Assembly (NCBI GenBank): GCA_964036295.1
Contig: OZ038465.1
Span: 21,076,331-21,140,330, forward strand
Length of the DNA: 64,000 nucleotides
Origin: Plumapathes pennacea
Taxonomy: Eukaryota; Cnidaria; Anthozoa; Antipatharia; Myriopathidae
Direction: 5' to 3'
Within the stretch, counting starts at the first letter, position 1; the number at the start of each line of letters is the position of its first letter. Below, in pieces: positions 11,429 through 21,039 of this stretch. The translations under genes were made by a program, and so were the position numbers. The notes beneath the pieces are model-generated. The model saw only the letters and a list, made by a program, of their open reading frames with translations, did not search any database and was not told the origin of the DNA.

Positions 11429-13374
11429 TCACGTAGTCATGCTCCTTAACGACCATAGTTGACAATCTTACACTCAACACAGCAGCCTGAAGTTCCAGTC
11501 TTGGCATGCTAAGCTGCTTCTGGGGTGCAACTCGTGTTTTTGCAGTGACGAAGACAGACTGTGTTGCTCCACTAGCATAGACAAATTGGAAATAGCCTAC
11601 TGAGCAGAAGGCACGTTCACTCGCGTTCCCAAAAACGTGAAGTTGAATGGCCATTGGTTTATCTGCGATATGGCGGTAGAATTAGACTGAGAATCTTTCT
11701 CCGTGTGTCAGCTGGTGCTATTTTCTTCACTTGATACACAAGGCAGTCTGACCTAGTGTTCCATGTGACACCAAGGGCTCGTTCTGTGGGCATGACAATC
11801 TCACCATCCACAACTTTGACAGAAGGAGCTGGTTCGGGCTCTGGTATGTGTTTCAACACGTCCTCACTAGAAATCCATTTAGTTAGACGGAAACCTCCCA
11901 ATGCAAGCATTTTCACCAACTGCTGCTGCAAATGTAGAGCCTTCTCTACTGACTATTGATTTGAATAGATCATGTAGAAATTTCTTTCAACTGCAAGGGC
12001 AGCTTCCGGAAATTCAGTCCCACTGTCTCTTGCATTCCTGACAAGGGCGTAGTAAGCACAAGTAGGAGTGCACTTTGCCCCAAAAATGTGGCGGAGGTAC
12101 TGGTAGACTTCTGATTCCTTCCCTAGTGATTCACGCCACAGGAAGCGAAGGACACTTTGATCTCCTTTGTGTACCATCACTTGGTTAAACATAGCCTCAA
12201 TGTCTGCGGACAAAGCAACTTTCTCTTTGAACCGCAAGGGGATCCCAGTCAAGGAATTTAGTAGATCTGGGCCCGTAACTAATTTGTCATTCAGTGATGA
12301 ACCTTGGAATTTGGAAACAGCATCACACACCCTTCTTACTTTGCCAGGTTTATTTTGGTTTAGGACTGGATGATGAGGGAGGTACCACTGCTGTTTCATG
12401 GGGGCAACTACTTCGTCCTTGGTTAGTTTCTTGACATAGCCCTTCTCAAGGTCAGTTTCAATTGTCTTCTCATAGTTGGCTGCCAGTGTGGGGTTATGAT
12501 GTAGCCCTTTCTCTAGCTGGTTCAGGCGGTGTACTGCAAGGATTCGATTATTTGGGAGAGTACTGTTCTGATCCCTCCAGAGGAGTGGGACCTCGTAGCG
12601 CCCATCCACCTTCCTTGCCTCCTCATCCAAGAAACTCAGGACTCTCTCATCTTCCACTGAACGTTTGGTATCACCATCATACTTGCAGCCAAAGTCTTCG
12701 GTGCGCCACCAAGACTTTACCCGCTCATGAAGATCTTCGGCTGAAGAAACATGGACTTTGCAGACCGATTTGCTTTCCCTGAGATAGCCAGGCAGGCGGC
12801 CAGTGACGGTCCATCCAAGTCTCGTCCGAATCCCAACTGGTGCTCCCTTGCGACCAAACCTCACTTCGAGGGGTATGATAATTTCAGCGACATCACTGCC
12901 CAGGAGTACTGTGACTTGGGACCCATCTACCTCTGGCAGTTCCAAGTCTGTTAGGTGAGACCAGTTTGACGTCAGTTGCATCAGGTTCACCCTTTTCTCT
13001 GGTACATTCAGATGATCTACAACAAGTGCTCCATCAACGTCATAGCATACACCAAAGTTTGCTGTGGGGCTGACTTGTACATTGACACGTTTAGTCGACA
13101 GTTCAGATGATCTTTGAATTCCATTGAGTGTGATGCTCTCCTGAGGACCATCCAATCCAAGCCTATCAGCAACATCAGATAATATCAAACTGCAAGTACT
13201 ACCAGTGTCCAGCATCCCATAGGTGTCCAAGTATCCATTTGGACCATGCACTGTAACAGGAACTACTTGTAGCATCACTGAAGAGTGGCACATGATATGG
13301 GAAGTGTTTGATGTCTCAGCTGTGGCTAGATGTTCTGCAGGCACACTACTCGGGCCTATTACTGCGAATGTCAT
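11313..13374 (-). pseudogene. pol: BEL protease, reverse transcriptase and RNase H
   Basis: The protease active site is MLDTGSTCSLI near 13210, typical of family A17. The RT palm motif A is ALSADIEAMFNQV near 12210. At the YMDD motif (about 11962-11975) the DNA reads TACATG then ATCTATTC, four bases short of a family-like TACATGGATGATCTATTC, so both catalytic aspartates and the frame are lost. RT resumes at 11659-11931. RNase H follows (11313-11654) with FGNASERA where the family has FCDASERA, so its first catalytic Asp is also changed. The polymerase cannot work in this copy. Confidence 0.9.
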
Positions 13375-15246
13375 CCACTACAGGATCACAAACTTGGTGT
13401 AACAGTGCATTGTGTAACCTGGTGAATCCATTAGTTCCACATTGTTTCTGCTGACGACAGTTGTTTTGTTGGTAGCGCCTCCCAAAACAACAAAAACACA
13501 AGCCATGTTTTCTGACCTCTCTGAAACGATCCTTCACACTTAGCCTTTTGAACTTAGGACAGTCATGGAGTTTATGACTGCCGTCTTCCATAATGCATGC
13601 TGGTATCACTTGCCTGGCTTTGGGTGATGTTGTGCTAGCCAAGGTTGTTTGCCTCGCAACATTCGCATACACACCGGGACCAGAAGATCTGTATCTTTTG
13701 TCAGGTCGTTGTGGCTGTGTTTTGACAGTGTACCTGCTGCTGTAGTCTTCATAGATTTCTGCTTGATCTTTCAACCAGCTAGAAATGCCCATCAGCGTAG
13801 TTTGCTCAAGATCATTCTGCTTAGCATGCTCCTTCCATTTGATCTTCAGATCTCTTGACAACTTGTCTATGATCAAAGATAGATTTGCCTCTGATGCAAG
13901 ATCATTCATGTACCCAAACCTCTTGAGGGTCCACACTGCTGTTGATAGTGTCCGAGAAATTCCTCACTTCATGGCATTTATCATCTTGTAGTCTACTTGT
14001 CTTCTGCAATCTGTCCAGTGTTGCCTTGACAACAATAGATGGTTTTCCAAATCTTGACTCCAATTCACACAGAGCTCTGCAGTAAGACTCCCCACCATAC
14101 CCAAATCCTTCCACTGCAGCCTTTGCTTTTCCTGTCACAGAATTCTGCAGGTGCTGCATCTTAGCATTGAGTGTTATATTGGCATCATACACAATAGACT
14201 TAAACATTGATGACCAATCTGACCAAAGTAGAGGATCACCATCAAACTGATTAAGCTTCAGCTTGGGAAGAGATTGACGAATTGGCTCGGTACAGGTTGA
14301 GCCTTTCTCTACTACAGGATCTAGTCCGTTCTTTAGTTGTGCAATCCATGATGTCGAACTATATGACATTACTTCAGGAGCTGAAGAGGGCTCAGTTGGA
14401 TGCTGATTCTTATATGGGGTAGAGTTACACAATGGTTTATTGTTAACAACCCTGCTGGTTACCTGAGTTGTCAAAGCTTGAGATTCACCAATTGTGGCTG
14501 GGTGCACTTTCTGGAATTCTGGTGTTGGCAGTTTCTCTGGGGCTGGATCATCAAAATCCTGTAGTCTGTTGACCAAGCTTTCTGAATCATTTTGAGTCTT
14601 TTCAAGAACTGATGCCTCAGCTTCTAGACAAATAGCTTCGTCTTTAGCTTGTCTAATCTTCCTTCTTCAGCTTCAAGTCATGCCAACTCAGCTTCCTCTC
14701 GAGCTCTTTGGATCTGTCTTTCCAGTTTTAATTGGATCTCTGCGTTCTGTTTCCTAACATGTTCCTCCTCGGCTAGCTGTGCGGCTCTGATTTCTGCCGC
14801 CACAGCTTTAGCTTGAATTGCTGTGGCTTTCGAAGTCGAGCTTGAAGAAGCCTTTGATTTTCCCGACTGGGACACTGACGATTCTTCATCCTGTCTTTCT
14901 TCGAGATGTGCCTGGGCTTGTAACATACTATCCTGTACCCTCTCAAACTGTTCCTCGTACCAGTTATGTGCACTCTCTTGTTCCTTTTCAGGTACTAAGG
15001 CAGTAAGTTGTTCATTAAGTTCTTCCGCTTGTTTTAGATACGTGTTTAAATTATCTATGTATCCTCTTATTAACGTCTTACGTCCATATTCTGCGACAGT
15101 AGAAGCCAGCTTCTTTAGCGTAATTGTGATTCTCCTCTTGGCGGTCGTTCGTTGATTTCTAATCTTATTCGGCTCACCCGAGTTTTGTTTCTCCTTCAAC
15201 GAGTCACCCACTGGTGCTTCTGCGGCTCCCACTTTCTCGTTGGACA
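13346..15246 (-). pseudogene. gag: BEL gag (DUF1759-like) with zinc knuckles, broken
   Basis: The first ATG (MSNEKVG) is at 15246; an imperfect repeat of the SNEK...PVGD...KEKQ block precedes and follows it. An N-terminal coiled coil (about 14680-15100) is followed by a TGA at about 14680 and a frameshift near 14630. The DUF1759-like core (LPKLKLNQFDGDPLLWSDW) lies at 13902-14300. Another frameshift near 13930 leads to the Cys-rich zinc region (GLCFCCFGRRYQQNNC) near 13490. The parts are in the correct order for a BEL gag. Confidence 0.85.
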
Positions 15247-15335
15247 TCTTGGCTGAGTCTTGTTTCTCCTTCAACAAGTCACCCACTGGTGTTTCTGTGG
15301 CTCCTGCTTTCTCGTTGGATATCTTTGCTGACTCA

Positions 15336-15355
15336 CATCCGGCTCGATTGGACCA
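15336..15355 (-). promoter_or_regulatory. Primer-binding site of the BEL element, tRNA-Tyr-like
   Basis: Five bases inside the 5' LTR the minus strand reads TGGTCCAATCGAGCCGGATG. Most of it fits the complement of a tRNA-Tyr 3' end (CCGGCTCGA...GGACCA), with differences in the acceptor stem. The tRNA identity is tentative. Confidence 0.55.
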
Positions 15356-15360
15356 GTTAA

Positions 15361-15528
15361 TGTTCTGGACTGTATTTACATTTTAAAAATCTTAACCAAA
15401 CAAACTATCACTCGCTGAAAAACGTCTCGACCACATTTGTTTTCTTAGTGACCTGGCCTTAATAGCCAGGCCTTGTCCATATAAGGAAACTAGGAACAAA
15501 ACAATATTTTTTACTTCCGGCTGGAACA
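15361..15528 (-). repeat. 5' LTR of the BEL element
   Basis: Plus-strand sequence runs TGTTCTGGACTG to CGGCTGGAACA. In the element's own orientation this is the 5' LTR, and it would carry its promoter. It is followed by the duplicated AGTAG. Confidence 0.92.
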
Positions 15529-15838
15529 AGTAGAAAGGTGACAAGTTGAGGGCAGAATGAAAGTTTCTGGTCAGCTTGGGTCTGGGAAATTCACTTGGAT
15601 GACTTGCATTGTTGGACTGTGAGTTCCTGCTACAACCGTCTGTTCTTTAAATGTTAGTAGTGTTTGAGCGCAGTTGGTGCCGGGTGAACGAGTGAAGGTG
15701 TCTGACATAGTTGCACTTTTGTTTTTCAATAGTTCCTATTCATCACTAGTACAGCTGGTACTTGGTGATAGCTGGGAGTAAGTAAGTTAGAGTCTGGTCT
15801 TCTATTTCAGCAGCTCATATTTTGCGTGATGTACACCC
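15529..15838. repeat. Tandem repeat array: rest of monomer D
   Basis: After the AGTAG duplication, monomer D continues (AAAGGTGACAAGTTGAGGG) through the conserved ATCACTAGTAC near-palindrome at about 15741. It stops at GCGTGATGTACA, where all other monomers continue GTGAGCAATTGG. Confidence 0.85.
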
Positions 15839-15851
15839 AGGTGAAGTGATG

Positions 15852-16309
15852 ATGAACTGTTCATGAACATTCATGAATCCATTCAGGAACGTCCATCAAA
15901 GTTCATCAAAGTTGTTCATGAACTGTTCATGAACTAAACCGATATGTTTGCATGACAAGCTGTTCATGAATCTTCACGAATGTTCATGGACCATAGGTTC
16001 ATGAAAGTTCTTAAAAGTTCACAAACATGCTGAAAATTTTGATCATGAATGTTTATGAATGTTCATGGACCATGGGTTCATGAATTTTCGTGAACGTTCA
16101 AGGACCATGGGTTCATGAAAGATATTAAAAGTTTATGAACATGATGAAAAATTTGATCATGAATGTTTATGAACGTTCATGGACCATGGGTTCATGAATG
16201 TTCGTGAACATTCAAGGACCATGGGTTCATGAAAGTTCTTAAAAGTTCAGGAACATGCCAACAAGATTGTTCTTGAACATTCTTCAAGTTCACAGAGAGT
16301 TCATGAACT
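15852..16309. repeat. Palindrome-dense GTTCATGAAC minisatellite
   Basis: The stretch is built almost entirely from variants of the perfect 10-bp palindrome GTTCATGAAC and of TTCATGGACCATGG. A longer unit of about 114 bp starting GATCATGAATG repeats at 16041 and 16155. It abuts the end of the tandem array. No open frame is supported. Confidence 0.85.
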
Positions 16310-16483
16310 TAATTGGTTAATTATTAATTTATTGATTATTGTTATAATGCAATATTAGTTTTTCATTAGTTTCTTAAAGTTATGAACATGTTCAGATTGT
16401 GCCCTGTGAGTCTTCATGTTGGATCTATGTAAAATTAATTTCTTCTGTTCATGGAAGCTCTTCAAAGTAATAAGTTGATCGAA

Positions 16484-18285
16484 TCATGCAATAACACATG
16501 CACACATTTGACTTAAAAACTGGCAAATATATCTGAGATGTACTTGACTGAGGTCACTTCTCTTTTCTGTGTAGAACTTTTTGTACAGATTGTATTTTTT
16601 CAACAAACCATTTGTGGGTAATGTTATTGTCCCTTTCTCAAAGAAGGTTCTCCACGACTCCAAAAGCGACTTGGGGAAGAGGAGGTCGTACACTCCCTTC
16701 AGTGCACTTTACACTCTTTTTTCCTGTGACGGAACAATCAGGCAATTCCTTTTCAGAGAAGACCCAGTGCTCGACATTAAGGTTTTAGGTTGGTTGGGCA
16801 ACCAACCTAAAGGGTTTAGTTGCCCGTAACGCAATTTTAGTTGCCCAGACGTAATTATGGAAATTCCGTATTTTGTATGGTTTTTATCTAAAAGAAGTCT
16901 AATTCAGCTGGACAAAGAACAGGTGTTTTGTAGTGATATATCACCATTCAATTGTGGGTCATCATTCCATATCAGAGAAAACAATTCCCGATGATCAGAC
17001 GTCTATCATTTGGTCACTGATAATGAGCATGGATTGAGATCGCAGTTGCCTTCACATCACAGCTGCAAATTACAAACATCTCTTTGAGCCACGTTTGAAG
17101 TGCAAGAGAAGACGTTTTGGTGTAAACAAAACACTGACAGCAAAGAACGGTCCGATATTGTGTTAACACAAGGAATAACGTGATTCCTTTTTTCATGTTC
17201 TCTTACATCGGTGCACATGTTTTTCTCCGTTCGAAACACTGTCAACAAGTTTCTTATAATTGTTTTTATCTATTCTTTTGCAAGAGAGTGGCCAATAAAT
17301 CTATACGAGTGTCTGAACGTGGTGCGACACCATGACAATGCAAGTGTTTCTCATCGTTCAGTTGCCACATGGCTCGTTGCTTTGAAATTAGCCTTGGTTC
17401 TATTCTTTTTATGGCATCGCTCTGAGTTGTTGCGCTGTGATATTGGTTTGAATCGGATCTGATCAAGCATAAGCTAATTTTATCAATACCGTGTGAATTC
17501 ACTTACAGTATTTTATTTTACTGAAAACTGATTTTAGCGTGTAAACACTGAAGTTGCTGCCTGACGTGTTGCGATGATAATTTCACCTGAACTTGGCTAA
17601 TCAGCGTCTTATTGTACACAATAACAGAAACTAACGAAATACACCCACTTTAAAACGTACAGATCCGTAACTAGATAATTTCGTGCAATAATCGAACTGA
17701 TGTAACCTTGAATAAGTTTTCTGCTTGAGTGGCGAGCGTGTTTTTAATGTGCTAGGCAACCAAATATGGTAAGGTCAAGCAAAGCTCAGCATAATTCTGG
17801 CACAAACTGAGGACGACGACCGTCCGCGTTCCCATTTACTGGGAAATGTAATTCTTTCTCAGAGTGAGATCGTTTATGGACAAGATTTAGTTTCAAGGAA
17901 TTGGATGTTCCAAAAAATTTTTGGTTGCCCGGCCAGGCAACCACTGCACTGAATTTACCTGCCCAGCTAGAATTTTTAGTTCCCCAGGTAAGCGGGCAAC
18001 CGCTAATGTCGAGCCCTGAGACCTCAAAAAGTAGAGCCTTGAGGCAATCGTAATTTGTTCCAAAACTGTGGATATTTTTCCGAAGAGACAAGGTTGTCTT
18101 CCCAGGGACGACCTCTTCCTCTGGTAGCTGCAGTTCTGTATCACCACCATTATTTGGTACTGATTGGCTTGCATTTGCGTGGTCTTGTAATTGCTGAATT
18201 TTCCGGCCTGGTCTTTGACCTGGGTCTTTAGGCACTTAATGTTGTTTTGCATCTGTCGATACATTTCCTCGGTGAATAACCTGCA
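16484..18285 (-). pseudogene. BEN-domain exon, split by a hAT-like element
   Basis: On the minus strand, a CAG acceptor near 18286 leads into a coiled-coil stretch (MYRQMQNNIKCLKTQV), a frameshift, and then a BEN-like start (NYDCLKALLFEV) at about 18020-18060. The hAT-like element lies here. Beyond it the frame continues as FSEKELPDCSVTGKK and RPPLPQVAFGVVENLL (16640-16764), like the BEN pattern L..LF....L...S.TGK. A TGA follows near 16650. BEN domains bind DNA or proteins in chromatin. With the insertion, the frameshift and the stop this copy is not functional. It might be a host gene exon or part of another element. Confidence 0.55.
16765..18018. mobile_element. hAT-like non-autonomous DNA transposon (1254 bp)
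   Basis: The left end CAGTGCTCGACATTA and the right end (reverse complement CAGGGCTCGACATTA) form 15-bp inverted repeats with one mismatch, in the CAGNGNTC style of hAT ends. The same 5 bases AGACC lie on both sides (16760-16764 and 18019-18023). Removing the element and one AGACC joins the BEN reading frame exactly. The interior holds no transposase. Subterminal copies of TTGCCC and GGGCAACC occur at both ends. A 5-bp duplication is shorter than the usual 8 bp of hAT, so the superfamily is not certain. Confidence 0.75.
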
Positions 18286-18404
18286 ATAACAGTAAAGGCC
18301 GGCATGAATATAAGCAATTTACAGATAACTTATAAGCCATGCTCAACTCAGAATATAACTCAGTTATTGCCAAAAATGGCTGACGCTTTCAAATAAACAG
18401 ATTA

Positions 18405-18845
18405 AGTGTCATTGTCAGTAAGAACCAGGCAGGACCCATGGTCGGCCGATCTCCTTCAAACTTTCATCGCTTGTTCTCTATCCCATAAGATTGCAATAGG
18501 TGAGATCCGTTCCAAAATACAATTGTTTACTTCTAATTTTAACCACCCCCTTAGTTTTAGCGCTATTTTGGTCTGCAAAAAGGTCAAATTTTGGGAAATT
18601 GAAGGGCACAAATTTCGATACTTCACCTTAGTTCACTTGAACTGCACAAATATTTCCGTAATTTTGTGTTTCAGCAGCTCAAATTTGCAATATCAACAAA
18701 TCTAGATGAAACGGCTCGCGTTGGTGTCATCTTGAAGATCGCTAATTTATGACTTATGCAATTAAACATGATTTTGGCCACTTTTTGAGCCGATTTTCTC
18801 CAAAGTGCGGCAGTGTATCAACATACCAAGCTATCTGTGATAAGT
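18405..18845 (+). repeat. Orphan 5' end of the PHD-finger LINE
   Basis: This stretch matches the 5' end of the LINE at 50330-50745 in the opposite orientation (for example CAGGCAGGACCCATGG, and TTTGAGCCGATTTTCTCC). It stops around the first codons of the LINE frame (ACATACCAAGCTAT). The 3' part of the LINE is missing, which is unusual because LINEs normally lose the 5' end. Confidence 0.75.
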
Positions 18846-18849
18846 CCGT

Positions 18850-18965
18850 CTAGAGCTCTTTAAAAATGATGAAACTCTCATTTGGCAGATTTAAATCCTG
18901 TTGTGTGAGCTTTCTTGAAAGTTTGACATAATTTGCACAATGCAAATTTTCCCAAGAAAATGTTG
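18850..18965 (+). repeat. Dispersed repeat, inverted copy near 29045-29150
   Basis: The block around AACTCTCATTTGGCAGATTT and GTTTGACATAATTTGCA reappears on the opposite strand near 29045-29150 with small differences. No ends or coding content can be defined. The remaining sequence to 19507 holds several ACGAGTCG-like words (19110-19250) and nothing else that I recognise. Confidence 0.55.
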
Positions 18966-19507
18966 TGCAAGACTCGTTGGTCAGAACAATGAAATTGCCT
19001 TGCTTGTTGCACTATAACATTTATTTGGCTAAATGGTTTATCCAATCTGCTATTCCAAATTTCAAAATACTTTTGTTAATAACGAGTAAATCAAGTCTCT
19101 AATGAGATTCACGAGTCGACTGGCTTTCTTCACGACTTGTAAATACATTAGACAGCTTGTACGAATCGAATACATAACTTTACTACTCTTAAATTCATTA
19201 CATGAGTCGTACGGGTTGTGCGAGTAGAGAGTTCACTTTTACGACTCGTTACAAGCCGTGCTATTGCACAGCCCTGTAAAAATGTTCGCATCAGTAAAAG
19301 TTGACAACCGAACACAGTTTTTTGTTTGGTTATGAAAGCACAGAGCTGGCCATTGTGGAGAGTCACGGCATTTTATTACCAATCCAGAATCATACCCCTT
19401 AGACTCGAATTAAAGTTAATTAAGATAAAGTCTGTTCCTTTCACAATCCTATATTTCGCACTTCCCTCTTGGAACTTTCCGAATCTCAGCCTGCACTGGC
19501 AGCCGTT

Positions 19508-21016
19508 TTACTCTTGAGAACATATGCAGTTGCTGCTAAACAGCTCAATTGCCTGACAGAAGGTCTTTTTCCTTGACAAAGGCCCACTAGTGATAAGGTA
19601 CAAGTTGTGGCAGATTTCCTTCAGTGCAACCAGCTTGAGCGACGCAAATTTGCTGGTCTTCATGAGTTTGCAGAGGTTCTTGCCACAAACAATCAGATGG
19701 TTGGGTCTTTCCATGTCATTCATGACCAAGCTCCTGAGATCTTTCAGAGCCATCTTGGACTCCGCTGCCTCTATGTCTTCTGAGGTTTCCCCAATATCAA
19801 TACCCCTCTGGCGCTGCACAGCTGTAAGACAGGAAAACAGACTACTGATCGGCTGGGCAGTTCTCCACTCCTGGGGTAAGAAGATGGGCTGACCACCCTC
19901 AGTTGTGACCGTTTTCATTTCCTTTGCTATCTGCATAGGGTCAGACTTGTTCCCAGCCCTTGCGCCCTCTTCGAATTTCTTCTCCAGGAAGGCCTTGGCC
20001 TTTTCAGACATCCCAGAGGGACGTTGTGTACTCTTAAGAGCCCATCCCAAAGGTCTTGAGATCTGTGCTTGCTTCTTCAAAGATATCGCTGCCTTGCGGT
20101 GCTGTTGATGGCAACTCCTGAGCAAACCTTACTCCTGTCACGACTCCCGCCCACTTTCTCCGAATACGGTCGTATACAGATTCGGATTCCACCTCAACTC
20201 GATGCTTTCCAGTGTCCATATGGTCGTCAGCTTCTGCTTGCGTCTTGAACATCAGCATGCATCCAGTCTTGTGGCAGGAGTAGATTTCAGACTTTTGCCT
20301 GACGCTGTCTCCCACTCTCCCCCTTTGTGTGGCTGGACCAAATGGCTGGATCACCTTCAGCGCAGTTTCTCCTTGTGGTGCAACTGTAAGGTTATTGTTA
20401 GGGATGAAGCGTCCAGGACCGATGTCATATGCTTTCCAGATGCGGATGCCACTCTCCTTGTACTGGAAGATGTTCAGCATACTAATGCCTGGTATCTTGT
20501 TCTCTTTGTTTATCTCCCTTGTGGTGTACACCTCCACAACCGTTGCCCTGCGTCCTTTGGTGGAACCATGTGACTCCAACGCTGCTTTCATATCACCGGC
20601 TGTAGTGATGTCGTGCTTCTCATTGACCCAGCGTTTAATGTGGACTTTCATCGAGGCAGCTTTCCTATCGCAGATGTCCTTGCCAGCCTGGGGCTCGGAA
20701 AAATCATAGCACACTGGACTGACACCAGTTCTCTCGCCTACTTCTTTCAAGCTCAGCAGCAAAGGACCATTGTGGTAACATCCAGCGTTGTCGGACCGGA
20801 AGTATGCTTTTTTTATAGCTGGATTCTCTTCTTTTACTTTGCGTAGCAAATCTTCTATGATTGAAAGCACTGCAAAGCTGTTTTGGGTGCAGTTGTTGAA
20901 GATGTGAGCAAAGCACTCCACTTCATACTTCTCGTAGGCTGGTCTGCTGATCACAGCACTGATGTGCCAGCTCCTTCCTTTTTTGCCAAAAAAATCACTC
21001 ATCTGCTCTCTGTACT
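19508..21016 (-). pseudogene. DDE-like multi-domain gene, copy 1, C-terminal part
   Basis: From the LINE junction leftward: the SDFFGKKGRSWH block (about 20990); the core with YFRSDNAGCYHNG (about 20780); EPQAGKDICDRKAA (about 20690); a C2H2-type finger CHKTGC...HMDTGKH (20200-20290); the RPLGWALK block (about 20040); FLPQEWRTAQPISSLF; and a C-terminal SAP-like segment (LKEICHNLYL ... LSRKKTF) ending at 19508. A frameshift lies between the 20034-21002 and 19508-20125 frames. By analogy with RNase H-fold recombinases, the Asp residues in DWAMKF, RSDNAG and CDRKAA could be catalytic; this is inference. The same order occurs in copy 2 at 62210-64000. I know similar uncharacterised proteins from anthozoan genomes but no function. 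Confidence 0.75.
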
Positions 21017-21039
21017 ATTATATCACGACCTGAGGAACT

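Larger units (their letters stand above)
9420..15528 (-). mobile_element. BEL/Pao LTR retrotransposon, full-length but decayed
   Basis: Two 168-bp LTRs (9420-9587 and 15361-15528) bound a gag, A17 protease, RT, RNase H and integrase region on the minus strand. The AGTAG at 9415-9419 is repeated at 15529-15533, a 5-bp target duplication typical of BEL/Pao. The LTRs differ at about 7 of 168 positions, so the copy is not very recent. The coding region has nonsense mutations, frameshifts and a deletion in the RT active site, so it is not autonomous. Confidence 0.93.

Noticed and set aside
16765..18018. Standard hAT with an 8-bp target duplication
   Set aside because: The 8 bases on the two sides differ; only AGACC (5 bp) is repeated, so only a hAT-like call is justified.
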